This document shows positions 36,255-45,805 of a stretch of 64,000 bases of DNA, piece after piece. Made by a program: the position numbers and the translations under genes. The stretch is from Arenibacter algicola (lineage in GTDB: Bacteria; Bacteroidota; Bacteroidia; Flavobacteriales; Flavobacteriaceae). The notes beneath the pieces were generated by a model. The model saw only the letters and a program-made list of their open reading frames with translations, made no database searches and had not been told where the DNA came from. Position 1 is the stretch's first letter. Each line of letters starts with the position of its first letter. The stretch lies in NCBI RefSeq assembly GCF_000733925.1, contig NZ_JPOO01000001.1, forward strand, positions 558,001 to 622,000, in the 5' to 3' direction.

Positions 36255-37748
36255 ATGAAAAAGTATATAATTATTTTGTTTGTGATAATTGGTTTTTCAT
36301 CCTGCGAAGAGTTTCTTGAAGAAGATGTGCGCAGTTTTCAAACCAATGAAAATTTCTATAAGACGGAAGCAGACCTAAATTCTGCAATTAATGCGATTTA
36401 TGCATTTCTTTATAGCCCATATAATAAAAGCGGTTATGATGATATGCCAATGGCTATGTTGGAAATGATTACAGGCCAGTGGAACAATGTATCACAATGG
36501 CCTGAAACAGGATTTTATTATGATCTTACAAATTCATCTGGGAGTTCCTATACCCTCAATTTTTGGGAGAATTGTTATAAAGGTATCGAATCCGCGAATT
36601 TAGTCATTAATAGTATTCCGAATGTTGATTTTTTAAATGAAGCGGATAAAAATAGCTTATTGGGCGAAGCCAGATTTTTAAGGGCATATTACTACTACTA
36701 CCTGGTAAATATTTTTGGGGATGTTCCATTGAAACTTGCCCCTACTACAGCACCTGGTAGCGATGGATTGCTTCCAAAAACATCCATTAATGAAATTTAT
36801 GACACTGCAATTGTGCCGGATTTAATATATGCAAAAGGCAATATAAAGTATGCCACACCGGAAGGCAATGGAAGAGTATCGGCTGGTGCTGCCCAAACCT
36901 TGCTGGCCAAAGTATATTTAAGCATGGCAGGCCACCCAATAAATGATGGATCAGCAATGGCACTTGCAAAAGAGGAAGCTTTGGCTGTCATAAATAGTAA
37001 TTCCTTTTCACTGTTCCAAAGTGATGCTAGTTTAACTTGGTTTGATAAATTGAACAACTCAGCCTATGATAATACTGAGGAACACATTTGGGATCTGAAT
37101 TATAATTATCCAGATTTTCCATCAAGTTTAAACACTTATTTTCTGCCCAAAGAAGTAGTTTTTACTAATACTGGATTCTTGCAATTTGGAGGTTTTTATC
37201 CTGATTCCGATTATTTGGACAGCTTTGATCCCGCTGATTTAAGGGGTAGAAATAATATGGGATTCTTTTACAATAGTTTTACAACCAATGGTCAAACTTA
37301 CAATTTTCCCTGGGCTGTATATAAATTTTTTGACAAAGATATATTGGATACTAATCCAGGAAGTGGGAAAAATTTTCCTATGCTACGATATGCCGATCTT
37401 TTGTTAACCTATGCCGAGGCACAAAATGAAACTGATGGATCGCCAAATTCTACCTCTTACCAAGCCGTGAATGATATAAGGGTAAGAGCCGGGTTGTCTA
37501 CAATTTCGGGATTAAGTCAAGAAGATTTTAGGAAAGAGGTGTGGAAACAAAGATATTGGGAATTGGGTGCTGAAAATAAAACCTACTTCGATATAATTCG
37601 GACCCAACAGATTTTCGATGCAAAACAGAATGACTTTGTACCAATTGTTGGTTTCGAATTACCTAGTGGAGCAATTGTAAAGGCGGACTATTTACCATTT
37701 GCTATACCATTAAGGGAAGTTCAAATAAACCCTTTACTAGCAGAATAA
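36255..37748 (+). CDS. SusD/RagB-type glycan-binding lipoprotein
   Basis: 497 residues with a lipoprotein signal (MKKYIIILFVIIGFSSC, Cys17) and the SusD pattern 'EEFLEEDVRSFQTNENFYKTEADLNSAINAIYAFLY', 'EARFLRAYYYYYLVNIFGDVPL' and C-terminal 'RKEVWKQRYWELGAENKTYFDIIRTQQ'. It forms the surface lid on SusC and starts 12 bp after it. Confidence 0.95.
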   Translation: MKKYIIILFVIIGFSSCEEFLEEDVRSFQTNENFYKTEADLNSAINAIYAFLYSPYNKSGYDDMPMAMLEMITGQWNNVSQWPETGFYYDLTNSSGSSYTLNFWENCYKGIESANLVINSIPNVDFLNEADKNSLLGEARFLRAYYYYYLVNIFGDVPLKLAPTTAPGSDGLLPKTSINEIYDTAIVPDLIYAKGNIKYATPEGNGRVSAGAAQTLLAKVYLSMAGHPINDGSAMALAKEEALAVINSNSFSLFQSDASLTWFDKLNNSAYDNTEEHIWDLNYNYPDFPSSLNTYFLPKEVVFTNTGFLQFGGFYPDSDYLDSFDPADLRGRNNMGFFYNSFTTNGQTYNFPWAVYKFFDKDILDTNPGSGKNFPMLRYADLLLTYAEAQNETDGSPNSTSYQAVNDIRVRAGLSTISGLSQEDFRKEVWKQRYWELGAENKTYFDIIRTQQIFDAKQNDFVPIVGFELPSGAIVKADYLPFAIPLREVQINPLLAE

Positions 37749-37757
37749 CTAGATTTT

Positions 37758-37795
37758 GGGGTTGCCTGGGAAGTTATATTCTGATGCGCAACCCC
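37758..37795 (+). terminator. Stem-loop between susD and the first GH38 gene
   Basis: GGGGTTGC (37758-37765) pairs with GCAACCCC (37788-37795) around a 22-base loop, followed by an AT-rich but poor T-run. It is more likely a partial terminator or 3'-end stabiliser of the susCD mRNA than a full stop. Confidence 0.55.
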
Positions 37796-37841
37796 TATTT
37801 ATTATTTCATGTTGGATCTATTTTTAATGAATTATTATGTT

Positions 37842-40715
37842 ATGAGAAAGTATTTAGTATTATTTGTTTTTTGTTTGTTCACTGGGTCTTCCTTTGTACT
37901 TATGGCCCAAGGACAACGAACCTTGGCAATCCAATATGTAAAGCCATATGAGTATGTGGCCTTAGATAACAATCTGATGGCCAAAGCATATCTTTCCGGT
38001 GAGAACTCCAATTCCTATAAGACTATAGTTTTTGAAAGCGGAAGGACTCTGAAAGTTGAACAGAAGGATGGAAAGGCATGGGTTTGGCTACCTGTAATCG
38101 GGGAGCCGGAAATGATAGAAATCACGGCCAGAAATAGGAAATTGAACCAGGAACAACTCTTTACCCCTTTAGTTACCTCGGACTGGGGTTATTTCAAGGA
38201 AGGTACTTTCCATATAATTTCATCTTCCCATCAGGATATAGCCTGGATGGATACCCCGGAATATTGTATGCATGAAAGGGTTAACGAGATAATTGCCCCT
38301 GCCTTGGACATAATGAAATCTGACAAGGATTACTATTTTGGAATGGAACAAGCCTTGAATTTAAAGGAATTTGTTGAAGCACATCCAGAAAGAAAGAATG
38401 AGGTAATAGACCGTTATAAGGAAGGCAGGTTTACCTGGGGAGCAACATACAACCAGCCATATGAAGGTATGCAGATGGGTGAACAACTCATTAGGGAAAT
38501 GTATTTCGGTAAGCTCTGGATCAAAGAGAATTTTGATGGTGTCGAGGAAGAAACCGCCTTTAATACAGACGTACCAGGAAGGACCCTTCAGTTTCCCCAA
38601 ATTTTGGCGAAATCTGGTGTAGATAACCTTTTCGTGTCCAGAATGAGGGAAGGTTTTTATGATTGGCATTCACCGGATGGTTCTTCAGTACTTACCTACA
38701 CCCCAGGGAATTATGGTTGGGCCGCCATGTTTTATAAGCTTTTTGAGGAAGATGCTATCGAGGCCCTGCACAAAATCCAAAATAGGGTTAAAATGTGGAG
38801 CGATTATTATAAGAAACACAATTTGCCCCCGCATTTTGCAATAGTATTAAGCAACGACGCTTCTGGGCCTGTAGATTACGGACATGTAGTGAAGGAATGG
38901 AATGAAATTGTAGCCAAGACAGGGGCCAATATACCTAGTTTAAGACATTCTACGGTAACCAGCTTCCTTTCAGAAATTAAACAACCGGGAGCCAAGTTTG
39001 AGAACCTAGAGGGAGATCGCCCCAATATTTGGGCATATATACACGGCCCAGGGCATCACAAGGCTATAACAGCTTCTAGAAAGGCGGGTAGGATTCTACC
39101 TTCAGCGGAAATTTTTGGCACTGTGGATGCGTTGCTAAACAAAAGTTTTGATCAATATCCAACACAACGACTATCAAAAGCGTTTGAAGAATCTATTTAT
39201 CCAGACCACGGATGGGGAGGAAAAAACGGTCACATTACCGATAGTATTTTTAAGGAAAAATTGGAGTTTGCGGCCGATGAGGCGGATAAACTGTTACAAG
39301 CATCCCTAAATTCCATTTCTGAAAAAATCAAAACAGAAAAATCCAATGGGATCGTGGTGTATAACGATCTTTCTTGGAATCGAAGTGGATTGGCTTCAGT
39401 AAAAATAGACAACGCAACTGCATATTATGTTATAGATGATAAGGGTAATGTGGTCCCTTCGCAAACAAGTACTGGGAATAGTAACGAAATACAGTTCTAC
39501 GCAGCGGATATTCCTTCACTTGGATATAAAACGTTTTATTTAAGAAAGGGCAGAAAAAGTTCTAAGGTAATTAAAGCGGTTGCACCTAATTCTTTGACGA
39601 ACGACTATTATACCATGCACCTTGGCAAAGGGGGAATTAGTTATTTGTTTGATCATAATTTGGGAGCTGAAATCATGAATACCACACGTTTTTCAGGTGG
39701 TGATATTTTATCTATGGGTTATAATGGCAACGGTGCCGGGGAATTTACTCAAATGACCGAACCCAATATGGAAGATTATGACAAGATGAGCAACCATATT
39801 GGTAATTGGGAAATAGTGGCAGATGGTGCAGTGTACACTGAATATGAAAATAAGGCAAAGTTTAAGCACATATCTACTGTAGCCCAAAGAATTCGGGTAT
39901 TCCATCAGGAGAAAAAAATAGACTTTTTTATAGACTTCCTGAACTGGGATGGCACACACAATAGGGAGTTTAGGTTTGCAGTGCCCCTTAATATGGAAAA
40001 TTCCAAGATTAAATATGAGGTGCCTTTAGCAATAGCTGAAGTAGGGAAAACCGAGATGAAGAATGCCCCGGGAGGTTGGGCATGGGGCGGAACCTACGAT
40101 CAAAAGCCCGTAACAATACACCCACGTGAAGTGATGAACTTTATCGCGGCCGAGAATGAAGATTTTGCCGTAACCATGGCTACCGATGTAGCTTTGGCCG
40201 ATTGGATAGACCCTACAAGAGAAGCAGTGGATTATACCGTTCTACAAGGGATTTTGATGGCTTCACATAAAAGTTGTCATGGTGAGGGCAACTGGTATCA
40301 TCAGACTGGTGACCATCATTTTAAGTTTTCTTTGGCATCTCATAAGAAAGATGAAAGTACCTCTTTCCAGTTTGGAACAGCTTCTAACCACCCCTTAAGA
40401 ACGGTATTGAAGCCTAAATCCAACACCAAAGGAGATCTGGCTCAAGAAATGAGTTTTTTCAATGTTTCGGACCCAATGGTTCGTATCAGCACTATTAAAA
40501 AGAGTGAGAAAAACAATGATGTAATCATGAGGTTGGTAGAAATGGAAGGGAAAGATAAAGAATCTAAGATAGAACTGGCGATGCCTTTTGAGCAGTTGAT
40601 CAAAACCAATTTAATAGAAGAGGAGGAAAGTAAATTGCCTTCTTCAGGTAAAGATTTTAAGGTCAATATAGGACATAATGCCATAGATACATACAAACTA
40701 ATTTTTTCCAAATAA
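37842..40715 (+). CDS. GH38-type alpha-mannosidase-like glycosidase (first copy)
   Basis: About 957 residues from the ATG at 37842, which gives a signal peptide (MRKYLVLFVFCLFTGSSFVLMAQ); an ATG 11 codons earlier adds only a poor leader. GH38 features: metal-binding H130-Q-D132 in SSSHQDIAWMD, the presumed nucleophile D243 in FNTDVPGRT, 'IHGPGHHKAITASR', and the C-terminal sandwich domain ('FFIDFLNWDGTHNREFRFAVPLNM'). GH38 enzymes cleave alpha-mannosides with retention and need a divalent metal. It is predicted to be periplasmic. The exact linkage is unknown. Confidence 0.87.
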   Translation: MRKYLVLFVFCLFTGSSFVLMAQGQRTLAIQYVKPYEYVALDNNLMAKAYLSGENSNSYKTIVFESGRTLKVEQKDGKAWVWLPVIGEPEMIEITARNRKLNQEQLFTPLVTSDWGYFKEGTFHIISSSHQDIAWMDTPEYCMHERVNEIIAPALDIMKSDKDYYFGMEQALNLKEFVEAHPERKNEVIDRYKEGRFTWGATYNQPYEGMQMGEQLIREMYFGKLWIKENFDGVEEETAFNTDVPGRTLQFPQILAKSGVDNLFVSRMREGFYDWHSPDGSSVLTYTPGNYGWAAMFYKLFEEDAIEALHKIQNRVKMWSDYYKKHNLPPHFAIVLSNDASGPVDYGHVVKEWNEIVAKTGANIPSLRHSTVTSFLSEIKQPGAKFENLEGDRPNIWAYIHGPGHHKAITASRKAGRILPSAEIFGTVDALLNKSFDQYPTQRLSKAFEESIYPDHGWGGKNGHITDSIFKEKLEFAADEADKLLQASLNSISEKIKTEKSNGIVVYNDLSWNRSGLASVKIDNATAYYVIDDKGNVVPSQTSTGNSNEIQFYAADIPSLGYKTFYLRKGRKSSKVIKAVAPNSLTNDYYTMHLGKGGISYLFDHNLGAEIMNTTRFSGGDILSMGYNGNGAGEFTQMTEPNMEDYDKMSNHIGNWEIVADGAVYTEYENKAKFKHISTVAQRIRVFHQEKKIDFFIDFLNWDGTHNREFRFAVPLNMENSKIKYEVPLAIAEVGKTEMKNAPGGWAWGGTYDQKPVTIHPREVMNFIAAENEDFAVTMATDVALADWIDPTREAVDYTVLQGILMASHKSCHGEGNWYHQTGDHHFKFSLASHKKDESTSFQFGTASNHPLRTVLKPKSNTKGDLAQEMSFFNVSDPMVRISTIKKSEKNNDVIMRLVEMEGKDKESKIELAMPFEQLIKTNLIEEEESKLPSSGKDFKVNIGHNAIDTYKLIFSK

Positions 40716-40723
40716 TAATCATT

Positions 40724-41140
40724 ATGGGGCTTATTGAAAAGATTTCTAATGTAAAAGCAGGATTCCACCCTGTCTTGATAAAGGATAGTTGGCAGGTGTG
40801 CATAGCGAATTATTCCCAATATAATGAGGTGGATAGATTAGACTCCCTCATCATCAATGACAACAATAGCCTGGCCCTCTCTTTATTGACTGGAAGAGCA
40901 GTGTTGATTATTCAAAAGCCATGTGAAAGCGAGCCTTCTTTAGAAGCAATCGCCATGGTAAGGGGAACTTCGTATGTCATCCCTGAAAATGTGGGCTATA
41001 ATCTTATAATGGAAAAGGGGTGCCAAGTTATTGGTGTTGAAAGGCCCAACACACACTCTGAAGGTGGTAGGAGAATACCCTTGACCACTGGGGAAATTGA
41101 GAGGTTAAAAAAAAATATAAACAAAGAATTTAAAAGTTAA
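40724..41140 (+). CDS. Small cupin-like protein, paralogue 1
   Basis: 138 residues, no signal peptide. It shares with the 139-residue product at 43402 the frame 'G.HP..I.D.WQ.......Y....IDRLDSL', a central 'G..VLII' strand and a C-terminal '...N..MEKG..V...E..NTH'. The strand pattern suggests a cupin jelly roll like those of sugar-isomerase or ureidoglycolate-lyase-type proteins, but classical metal-binding histidines are not clearly kept. It lies 8 bp after GH38 and 2 bp before the RraA gene. Function is unknown. Confidence 0.55.
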   Translation: MGLIEKISNVKAGFHPVLIKDSWQVCIANYSQYNEVDRLDSLIINDNNSLALSLLTGRAVLIIQKPCESEPSLEAIAMVRGTSYVIPENVGYNLIMEKGCQVIGVERPNTHSEGGRRIPLTTGEIERLKKNINKEFKS

Positions 41141-41142
41141 GC

Positions 41143-41847
41143 ATGGAAACAATTGCACCCTTATGGAAAAATGATGACGAGCTGTTTAAAATAGCCAAAG
41201 AAGAACTATTTGTTGCCCTGGTAGGAGATATTTTGGATACCCTAGGATACCAGCATCAATTTTTGCCTCCCAAAATTAAACCTCTAAACCCTGATTTTGT
41301 ACTAATTGGGAGAGCAATGCCAGTATTGGAAGCCGATGTTTTTGAGGAAACAGTGGAACACACCAATAATCCACTGATGAAAAAGCCCTTCGGAATCATG
41401 TTCGAAGCCTTGGACGACCTTAAAAAAAATGAGGTGTATATCTGTACCGGTTCATCACCAAGGTATGCCCTTTGGGGAGGCTTGATGAGTACCAGGGCAA
41501 TGAAACTTAAGGCTGCAGGAGCAGTAATGGATGGCTACTCTAGGGATACTAACGAAGTACTTAATTTAAATTTTCCCACATTTTCTTTTGGTGGTTATGC
41601 TCAAGATCAGGGACCGCGAGGCAAGGTGATCGATTATCGTGTTCCCATTGAAATTAAAGGAACGAGAATAAATCCTGGAGATATAATTTATGGGGACAGA
41701 GATGGGGTGCTGATAGTACCCAAAGAAGTTGAAATCAAAGCATTCATGGGCGCTATTGAAAAAGCCCGAGGGGAACAGATGGTTAAAATGGCCTTGGAAA
41801 AAGGAATGACCACTGTTGATGCTTTTAATAAATTCGGAATTATGTAG
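41143..41847 (+). CDS. RraA/HMG-aldolase family protein
   Basis: 234 residues with the RraA-like fold: 'VALVGDILDTLGYQHQFLPPKIKPL', 'GRAMPVLEAD', 'ALWGGLMSTRAMKLKAAGAVMDGYSRDTNEV' (G-G-L-x(20)-R-D), and 'GDIIYGDRDGVLIVPKE'. In the family this arrangement binds Mg and pyruvate enolate in class II 4-hydroxy-4-methyl-2-oxoglutarate/oxaloacetate aldolases; others regulate RNase E. Next to mannonate dehydratase, an aldolase acting on 2-keto-3-deoxygluconate is a reasonable inference, with no direct support. Confidence 0.82.
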   Translation: METIAPLWKNDDELFKIAKEELFVALVGDILDTLGYQHQFLPPKIKPLNPDFVLIGRAMPVLEADVFEETVEHTNNPLMKKPFGIMFEALDDLKKNEVYICTGSSPRYALWGGLMSTRAMKLKAAGAVMDGYSRDTNEVLNLNFPTFSFGGYAQDQGPRGKVIDYRVPIEIKGTRINPGDIIYGDRDGVLIVPKEVEIKAFMGAIEKARGEQMVKMALEKGMTTVDAFNKFGIM

Positions 41848-41886
41848 CCGTGCCAAAATAGGGATGCATTAATAGAAAAATAATTT

Positions 41887-43344
41887 ATGAAAACTAAAAA
41901 ATCCAACTATTTGTTGGGAATAAGCTTTGTTTCAACCATTGGAGGTTTCCTTTTTGGTTACGATACTGCGATTATATCGGGATGCAATACTTTTTTGGAA
42001 CAGCATTTTAATTTATCGGCTGCAGAATTAGGTTGGTTGGTGTCGTCGGCATTGTTGGGAACCATTTTAGGCTGTGTGGTTGCTGGATTTATAACTGACA
42101 GATTGGGACGAAAAAAAGCTTTGATCATAGCTGCGATTTGCTTGACTTTTTCGGCATTTGGTTCTATGTTACCCCCGCAGTTTTTGGGTGATTTGGATCA
42201 GGCATATTGGCTCACTGCTGACGAAGATCTAGCGTTTACATTTTTAATTATAGTCCGTATTGTTGGAGGGATTGGTGTAGGCGTAACCTCAGTAGTCGCT
42301 CCCATTTATATTTCAGAACTTTCCTTGCCCCAAAATAGGGGTAGAATGGTGTCCTTATATCAGTTATCCATAACCTTAGGTATACTTTTGGCTTTTTTAG
42401 TAGATTGGTTGGTGTTGACCAATGCCGGAAATGCTGCCGGAGTAATTTCCAACGAACCTTCTGGATTTTGGCAGTGGCTTTTTGTGGATGAACTTTGGAG
42501 AGGTATGTTTGGTACGGAAATACCCATTGCCCTTTTATTCTTGATTTTACTATTCCTAGTGCCGGAAACACCAAGATGGCTCATTTCGAAGGAGCGATAT
42601 GATGAGGCAGAAAAAATTATGGAAAAAATCAATGGAAAGGAGTATGCACAGATACAAATTGCAGAAATAAAAGAGGTGGTAAAAGAGGAAAGTGCTGGGA
42701 TCAAGGAATTATTGAAACCGTTTTTAAGGGTGCCACTTTTAATAGGAGTATTGTTGCCCATGTTTTCTCATTTAAGTGGGATAGCGGCCATTATGTATTT
42801 TGCTCCGAATATCATTAATGAATCCATACAGAGCGTAGAGAGCTCCTTTTTAGGGGCCGTATTAGTAGGGGTGGTCAATAGTGCATTCACTTTCGTTGCA
42901 ATTTTAAATATTGAAAAATTCGGACGTAGAAAGCTGTTGCTTGTTGGAGTTGTTGGAGCGTTTATTTCTCTAACTGGCGTTGGGATTTTGTTCGCAATAG
43001 GATCAAAATATGTAATTATTCCTTTATTGATGTATGTAGCTAGTTTCGCGTTTTCGTTCGGACCCATCGTTTGGGTTATTATCAGTGAAATTTTCCCTAC
43101 ACGCATACGTGGGTTGGCAGTTTCCTTAGGGAGTTTCGCTTTAATGGTTACCGGGTTTTTTATCACCTTGACCAATCCTATATTAATAGAACAAATTATG
43201 CCTTCGGGTACCTTCTTTGTCTATGCCGCTTTAACCCTACCTGCTATTTGGTTTATTTGGAAATATGTTCCTGAAACTAAAGGAAAGACCTTGGAGGAAA
43301 TTGAAATGTATTGGCGAGAAGGTATTAACAAAAATAAAATATGA
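41887..43344 (+). CDS. MFS sugar transporter (sugar porter family)
   Basis: 485 residues, 12 predicted membrane helices. Sugar-porter signatures: 'GGFLFGYDTAIISG', 'TDRLGRKKALI', 'PIYISELSLPQNRGRMVSLYQL', 'PETPRWLISKERYDEA', 'IEKFGRRKLLL' and 'VPETKGKTLEEIE'. It is predicted to bring monosaccharide released in the periplasm into the cytosol by proton symport, which fits the absence of an ABC permease or PTS in the locus. Confidence 0.93.
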   Translation: MKTKKSNYLLGISFVSTIGGFLFGYDTAIISGCNTFLEQHFNLSAAELGWLVSSALLGTILGCVVAGFITDRLGRKKALIIAAICLTFSAFGSMLPPQFLGDLDQAYWLTADEDLAFTFLIIVRIVGGIGVGVTSVVAPIYISELSLPQNRGRMVSLYQLSITLGILLAFLVDWLVLTNAGNAAGVISNEPSGFWQWLFVDELWRGMFGTEIPIALLFLILLFLVPETPRWLISKERYDEAEKIMEKINGKEYAQIQIAEIKEVVKEESAGIKELLKPFLRVPLLIGVLLPMFSHLSGIAAIMYFAPNIINESIQSVESSFLGAVLVGVVNSAFTFVAILNIEKFGRRKLLLVGVVGAFISLTGVGILFAIGSKYVIIPLLMYVASFAFSFGPIVWVIISEIFPTRIRGLAVSLGSFALMVTGFFITLTNPILIEQIMPSGTFFVYAALTLPAIWFIWKYVPETKGKTLEEIEMYWREGINKNKI

Positions 43345-43401
43345 ATTAAAGACCTGCGATTTTCTAAAAGAGGTCGTGTAAGGTTGTAGGTATTATAACC
43401 C

Positions 43402-43821
43402 ATGATTAAAGAATATAAAACAAAAGAAAAAGGATACCATCCTTTTATTATTGAGGATGGATGGCAATTGGCAAAACTTAATTATACGGAAGATCAGCAT
43501 ATAGATAAAATAAACCAATTGGATGTCCACTTGGAAACAGATGAAGTTTTTGTTGCCATTGCCGGAAAATCGGTTCTCATAGCAGCCATAATTATAAATA
43601 ACGAACCACACTTTGAATTGGAACCAATGAAAATCAACCAAATCTATAATATTCCGAAAGGAGTTTGGCACAACATAGCTATGGAAAAAGGAAGTGAAGT
43701 ATTAATTGCGGAAAAATCGAATACCCATGTTGCGGATTTTGAACATTTTGCTCTTAGCAATTCTAAAAAAAAGGAATTAGAAACATTGGTTAAGGGACAT
43801 TTGGAATCGCTAAAAATCTAA
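43402..43821 (+). CDS. Small cupin-like protein, paralogue 2
   Basis: 139 residues, paralogous to the product at 40724: 'KEKGYHPFIIEDGWQLAKLNYTEDQHIDKINQLDVHLETDEVFVAIAGKSVLI' and 'NIPKGVWHNIAMEKGSEVLIAEKSNTHVAD'. The W-H-N-I segment resembles a cupin motif 2 region. Cytosolic. Two copies in one operon suggest a heteromer or two related substrates. Function is unknown. Confidence 0.6.
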   Translation: MIKEYKTKEKGYHPFIIEDGWQLAKLNYTEDQHIDKINQLDVHLETDEVFVAIAGKSVLIAAIIINNEPHFELEPMKINQIYNIPKGVWHNIAMEKGSEVLIAEKSNTHVADFEHFALSNSKKKELETLVKGHLESLKI

Positions 43822-43842
43822 TTGTACAACAATTATTAAAAA

Positions 43843-44643
43843 ATGAAAGAAATAAATCTAAAAGGTAAAAAGGTATTGGTGACTGGGGGAAGTATGGGGA
43901 TTGGAGCGGAAATCTGCAAGCAATTTGCCAGCTGCGGTGCGGATGTTTTTATAAACTATTTTAAGAATAAAGAGAAGGCAGAGATTCTAGCCAATGAAAT
44001 ACGTGAAGCCCATGGGGTAAAAGTAAGCTGTTATGGGGCTGATGTATCCAATGGCGCTGAGGTAGAAAAATTGTTCCAACAAATGGACGTGGACATGGGT
44101 TCTATTGATGTTTTGGTAAATAATGCAGGTTGTGAGGCCGTAGAGCATGTTTTGGATATGGAAGAAAGCGAATGGGATAGGGTCCTTAGCGTTAATTTGA
44201 AAGGCCCTTTCCTATGCTCACAACAAGCTGCCCGGAGAATGGAAAACAATGGTAGCGGCGTAATTATCAATATCTCTTCCATACATGATACCGTACCCAG
44301 AAAAGGGTTAATACATTACTGTTCGGCCAAAGCAGGACTTAAAATGTTTTCTAAATGTTTGTCTTTGGAACTAGCGGACAAAGGGGTTAGGGTAGTCTCC
44401 GTTGCTCCAGGCGCTATTGAAACCAATATGAACAGGGAGGAGATCCAGAAATTTGGCAAGGACAAGTTTGAACAATGGATTCCACAGGGTCGTGTAGGAG
44501 AGGTATCTGACGTGGCCAATACCGTTGTTTTTATGGCCAGCGATTTGGCTAATTATATCAATGGAGCGGATATTTATATTGACGGGGCATATATGAACCA
44601 TACAATACAATATGATCCCAGACCTAAAAGAGAAAACAAGTAA
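43843..44643 (+). CDS. SDR oxidoreductase resembling glucose 1-dehydrogenase
   Basis: 266 residues, classical SDR. Nucleotide-binding motif TGGSMGIG (14-21), NNAG at about 93-96, catalytic S145/S146-Y159-K163 (SSIHDTVPRKGLIHYCSAKAG). The 'IHDTVP...HYCSAKAGLKMF...LADKGVRVVSVAPGAIETNM' stretch is close to that of bacillar glucose 1-dehydrogenases, which make the lactone. With the lactonase and mannonate dehydratase nearby, oxidation of mannose at C1 is the best guess. Confidence 0.87.
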   Translation: MKEINLKGKKVLVTGGSMGIGAEICKQFASCGADVFINYFKNKEKAEILANEIREAHGVKVSCYGADVSNGAEVEKLFQQMDVDMGSIDVLVNNAGCEAVEHVLDMEESEWDRVLSVNLKGPFLCSQQAARRMENNGSGVIINISSIHDTVPRKGLIHYCSAKAGLKMFSKCLSLELADKGVRVVSVAPGAIETNMNREEIQKFGKDKFEQWIPQGRVGEVSDVANTVVFMASDLANYINGADIYIDGAYMNHTIQYDPRPKRENK

Positions 44644-44655
44644 CCCAACAATTAT

Positions 44656-45804
44656 ATGTTGAAAAAAATCACATTAAAAGGCATTGCTTGGGACCATCCC
44701 AGAGGTTATCAGCCTCTTAGAGCGACCTCTGAGACATTTATACAATTACATCCTGAGGTGGATATTCAATGGGATATCCGTTCCCTGAAAGAGTTTGGGG
44801 ACATGCCCATAGAGGATCTAATCGAAGTTTATGATCTAATTACTATTGATCATCCTTATATGGGGCAAGCAAATGCCAACAACCTGCTGTTACCTTTAGA
44901 CAAATTGATTCCGAGGCATAGCTTGGAGAAATTGAAGGAGGAGTCCGTAGGTCCCAGTTACCAAAGTTATTATTATAATGGCAATCTTTATGCTATATCT
45001 GTAGATGCTGCGGCCTTGGTTGCTGCATATAGGGAAGATCTAATTTTAAAATTAGGTCTAAATATTCCTAAAACTAGAGCGGAACTATTGGATTTCTATA
45101 AAAAAATACCGAGTTCCCACATGGTAGCTTGGCCCTTATGTGCCACTGATCTTTGGTGCACTTTCCTGACCTTATGCGCGCAGGATGGTGGTAGGGATTT
45201 TATAAAGGATAAAACAATCGAAAATCGTTTAGGCATACAAGTTCTGGATGAACTAAAAATACACTTGGAATACCTTCATCACGATTCCATTCATTGGAAT
45301 CCCATACAGATCTTAAACCGTATGGCGGATGAGAATGAGATAATCTATTCCCCTTTTTTGTTCGGTTATACCAATTATTCCAGATTGGGATATGCTAAAA
45401 ACCTCGTGAAGTTTGGGAATAGCCCAACAAATCCTAATATCGATGTTTCTACAATATTGGGTGGGGTTGGCCTTGCCATATCTGCGCATAGTGAGCATCA
45501 GGATATGGCAGCAGCCTATATAAATTATGTGGCAAAGGCGGAAACCCAAGAGGGGATTTATACCAAAAATGGAGGTCAACCGGGGAATCTTAAAGCATGG
45601 CAAAATCAGGGGAACAATACGTTATGTAACAATTTTTTTGTCTCTACCATGGACACCATGAATAAAGCGTATGTGCGTCCTCAACACAAGGGATGGAACA
45701 AATTTCAGGAACAGGGTGCAGACCTATTGCATAACGGTCTTGTAAAGAACATTCCTTCTGATACCATAATGAAAAAATTAAATCAGTTATACCAATCTAT
45801 TTGA
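44656..45804 (+). CDS. Solute-binding-protein-fold protein without signal peptide
   Basis: 382 residues with the sequence pattern of family 1 sugar-binding proteins ('VYDLITIDHPYMGQANANNLLLPLDKLIPRHS', 'GNLYAISVDAAALVAAYREDLILKLGL.IPKTRAELLDFYKK', 'GGVGLAISAHSEHQDMAAAYINYVA', 'NGGQPGNLKAW'). However, it begins directly with the first strand (MLKKITLKGIAWDHPRGYQPL) and has no leader or lipobox. The start is bounded by a stop just upstream, in the 12-bp gap after the SDR gene. No ABC permease or ATPase is encoded in the window near it. One base separates it from the enoyl-CoA hydratase gene. It is presumably cytosolic: a sensor, carrier or enzyme subunit. Confidence 0.8.
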   Translation: MLKKITLKGIAWDHPRGYQPLRATSETFIQLHPEVDIQWDIRSLKEFGDMPIEDLIEVYDLITIDHPYMGQANANNLLLPLDKLIPRHSLEKLKEESVGPSYQSYYYNGNLYAISVDAAALVAAYREDLILKLGLNIPKTRAELLDFYKKIPSSHMVAWPLCATDLWCTFLTLCAQDGGRDFIKDKTIENRLGIQVLDELKIHLEYLHHDSIHWNPIQILNRMADENEIIYSPFLFGYTNYSRLGYAKNLVKFGNSPTNPNIDVSTILGGVGLAISAHSEHQDMAAAYINYVAKAETQEGIYTKNGGQPGNLKAWQNQGNNTLCNNFFVSTMDTMNKAYVRPQHKGWNKFQEQGADLLHNGLVKNIPSDTIMKKLNQLYQSI

Positions 45805-45805
45805 A

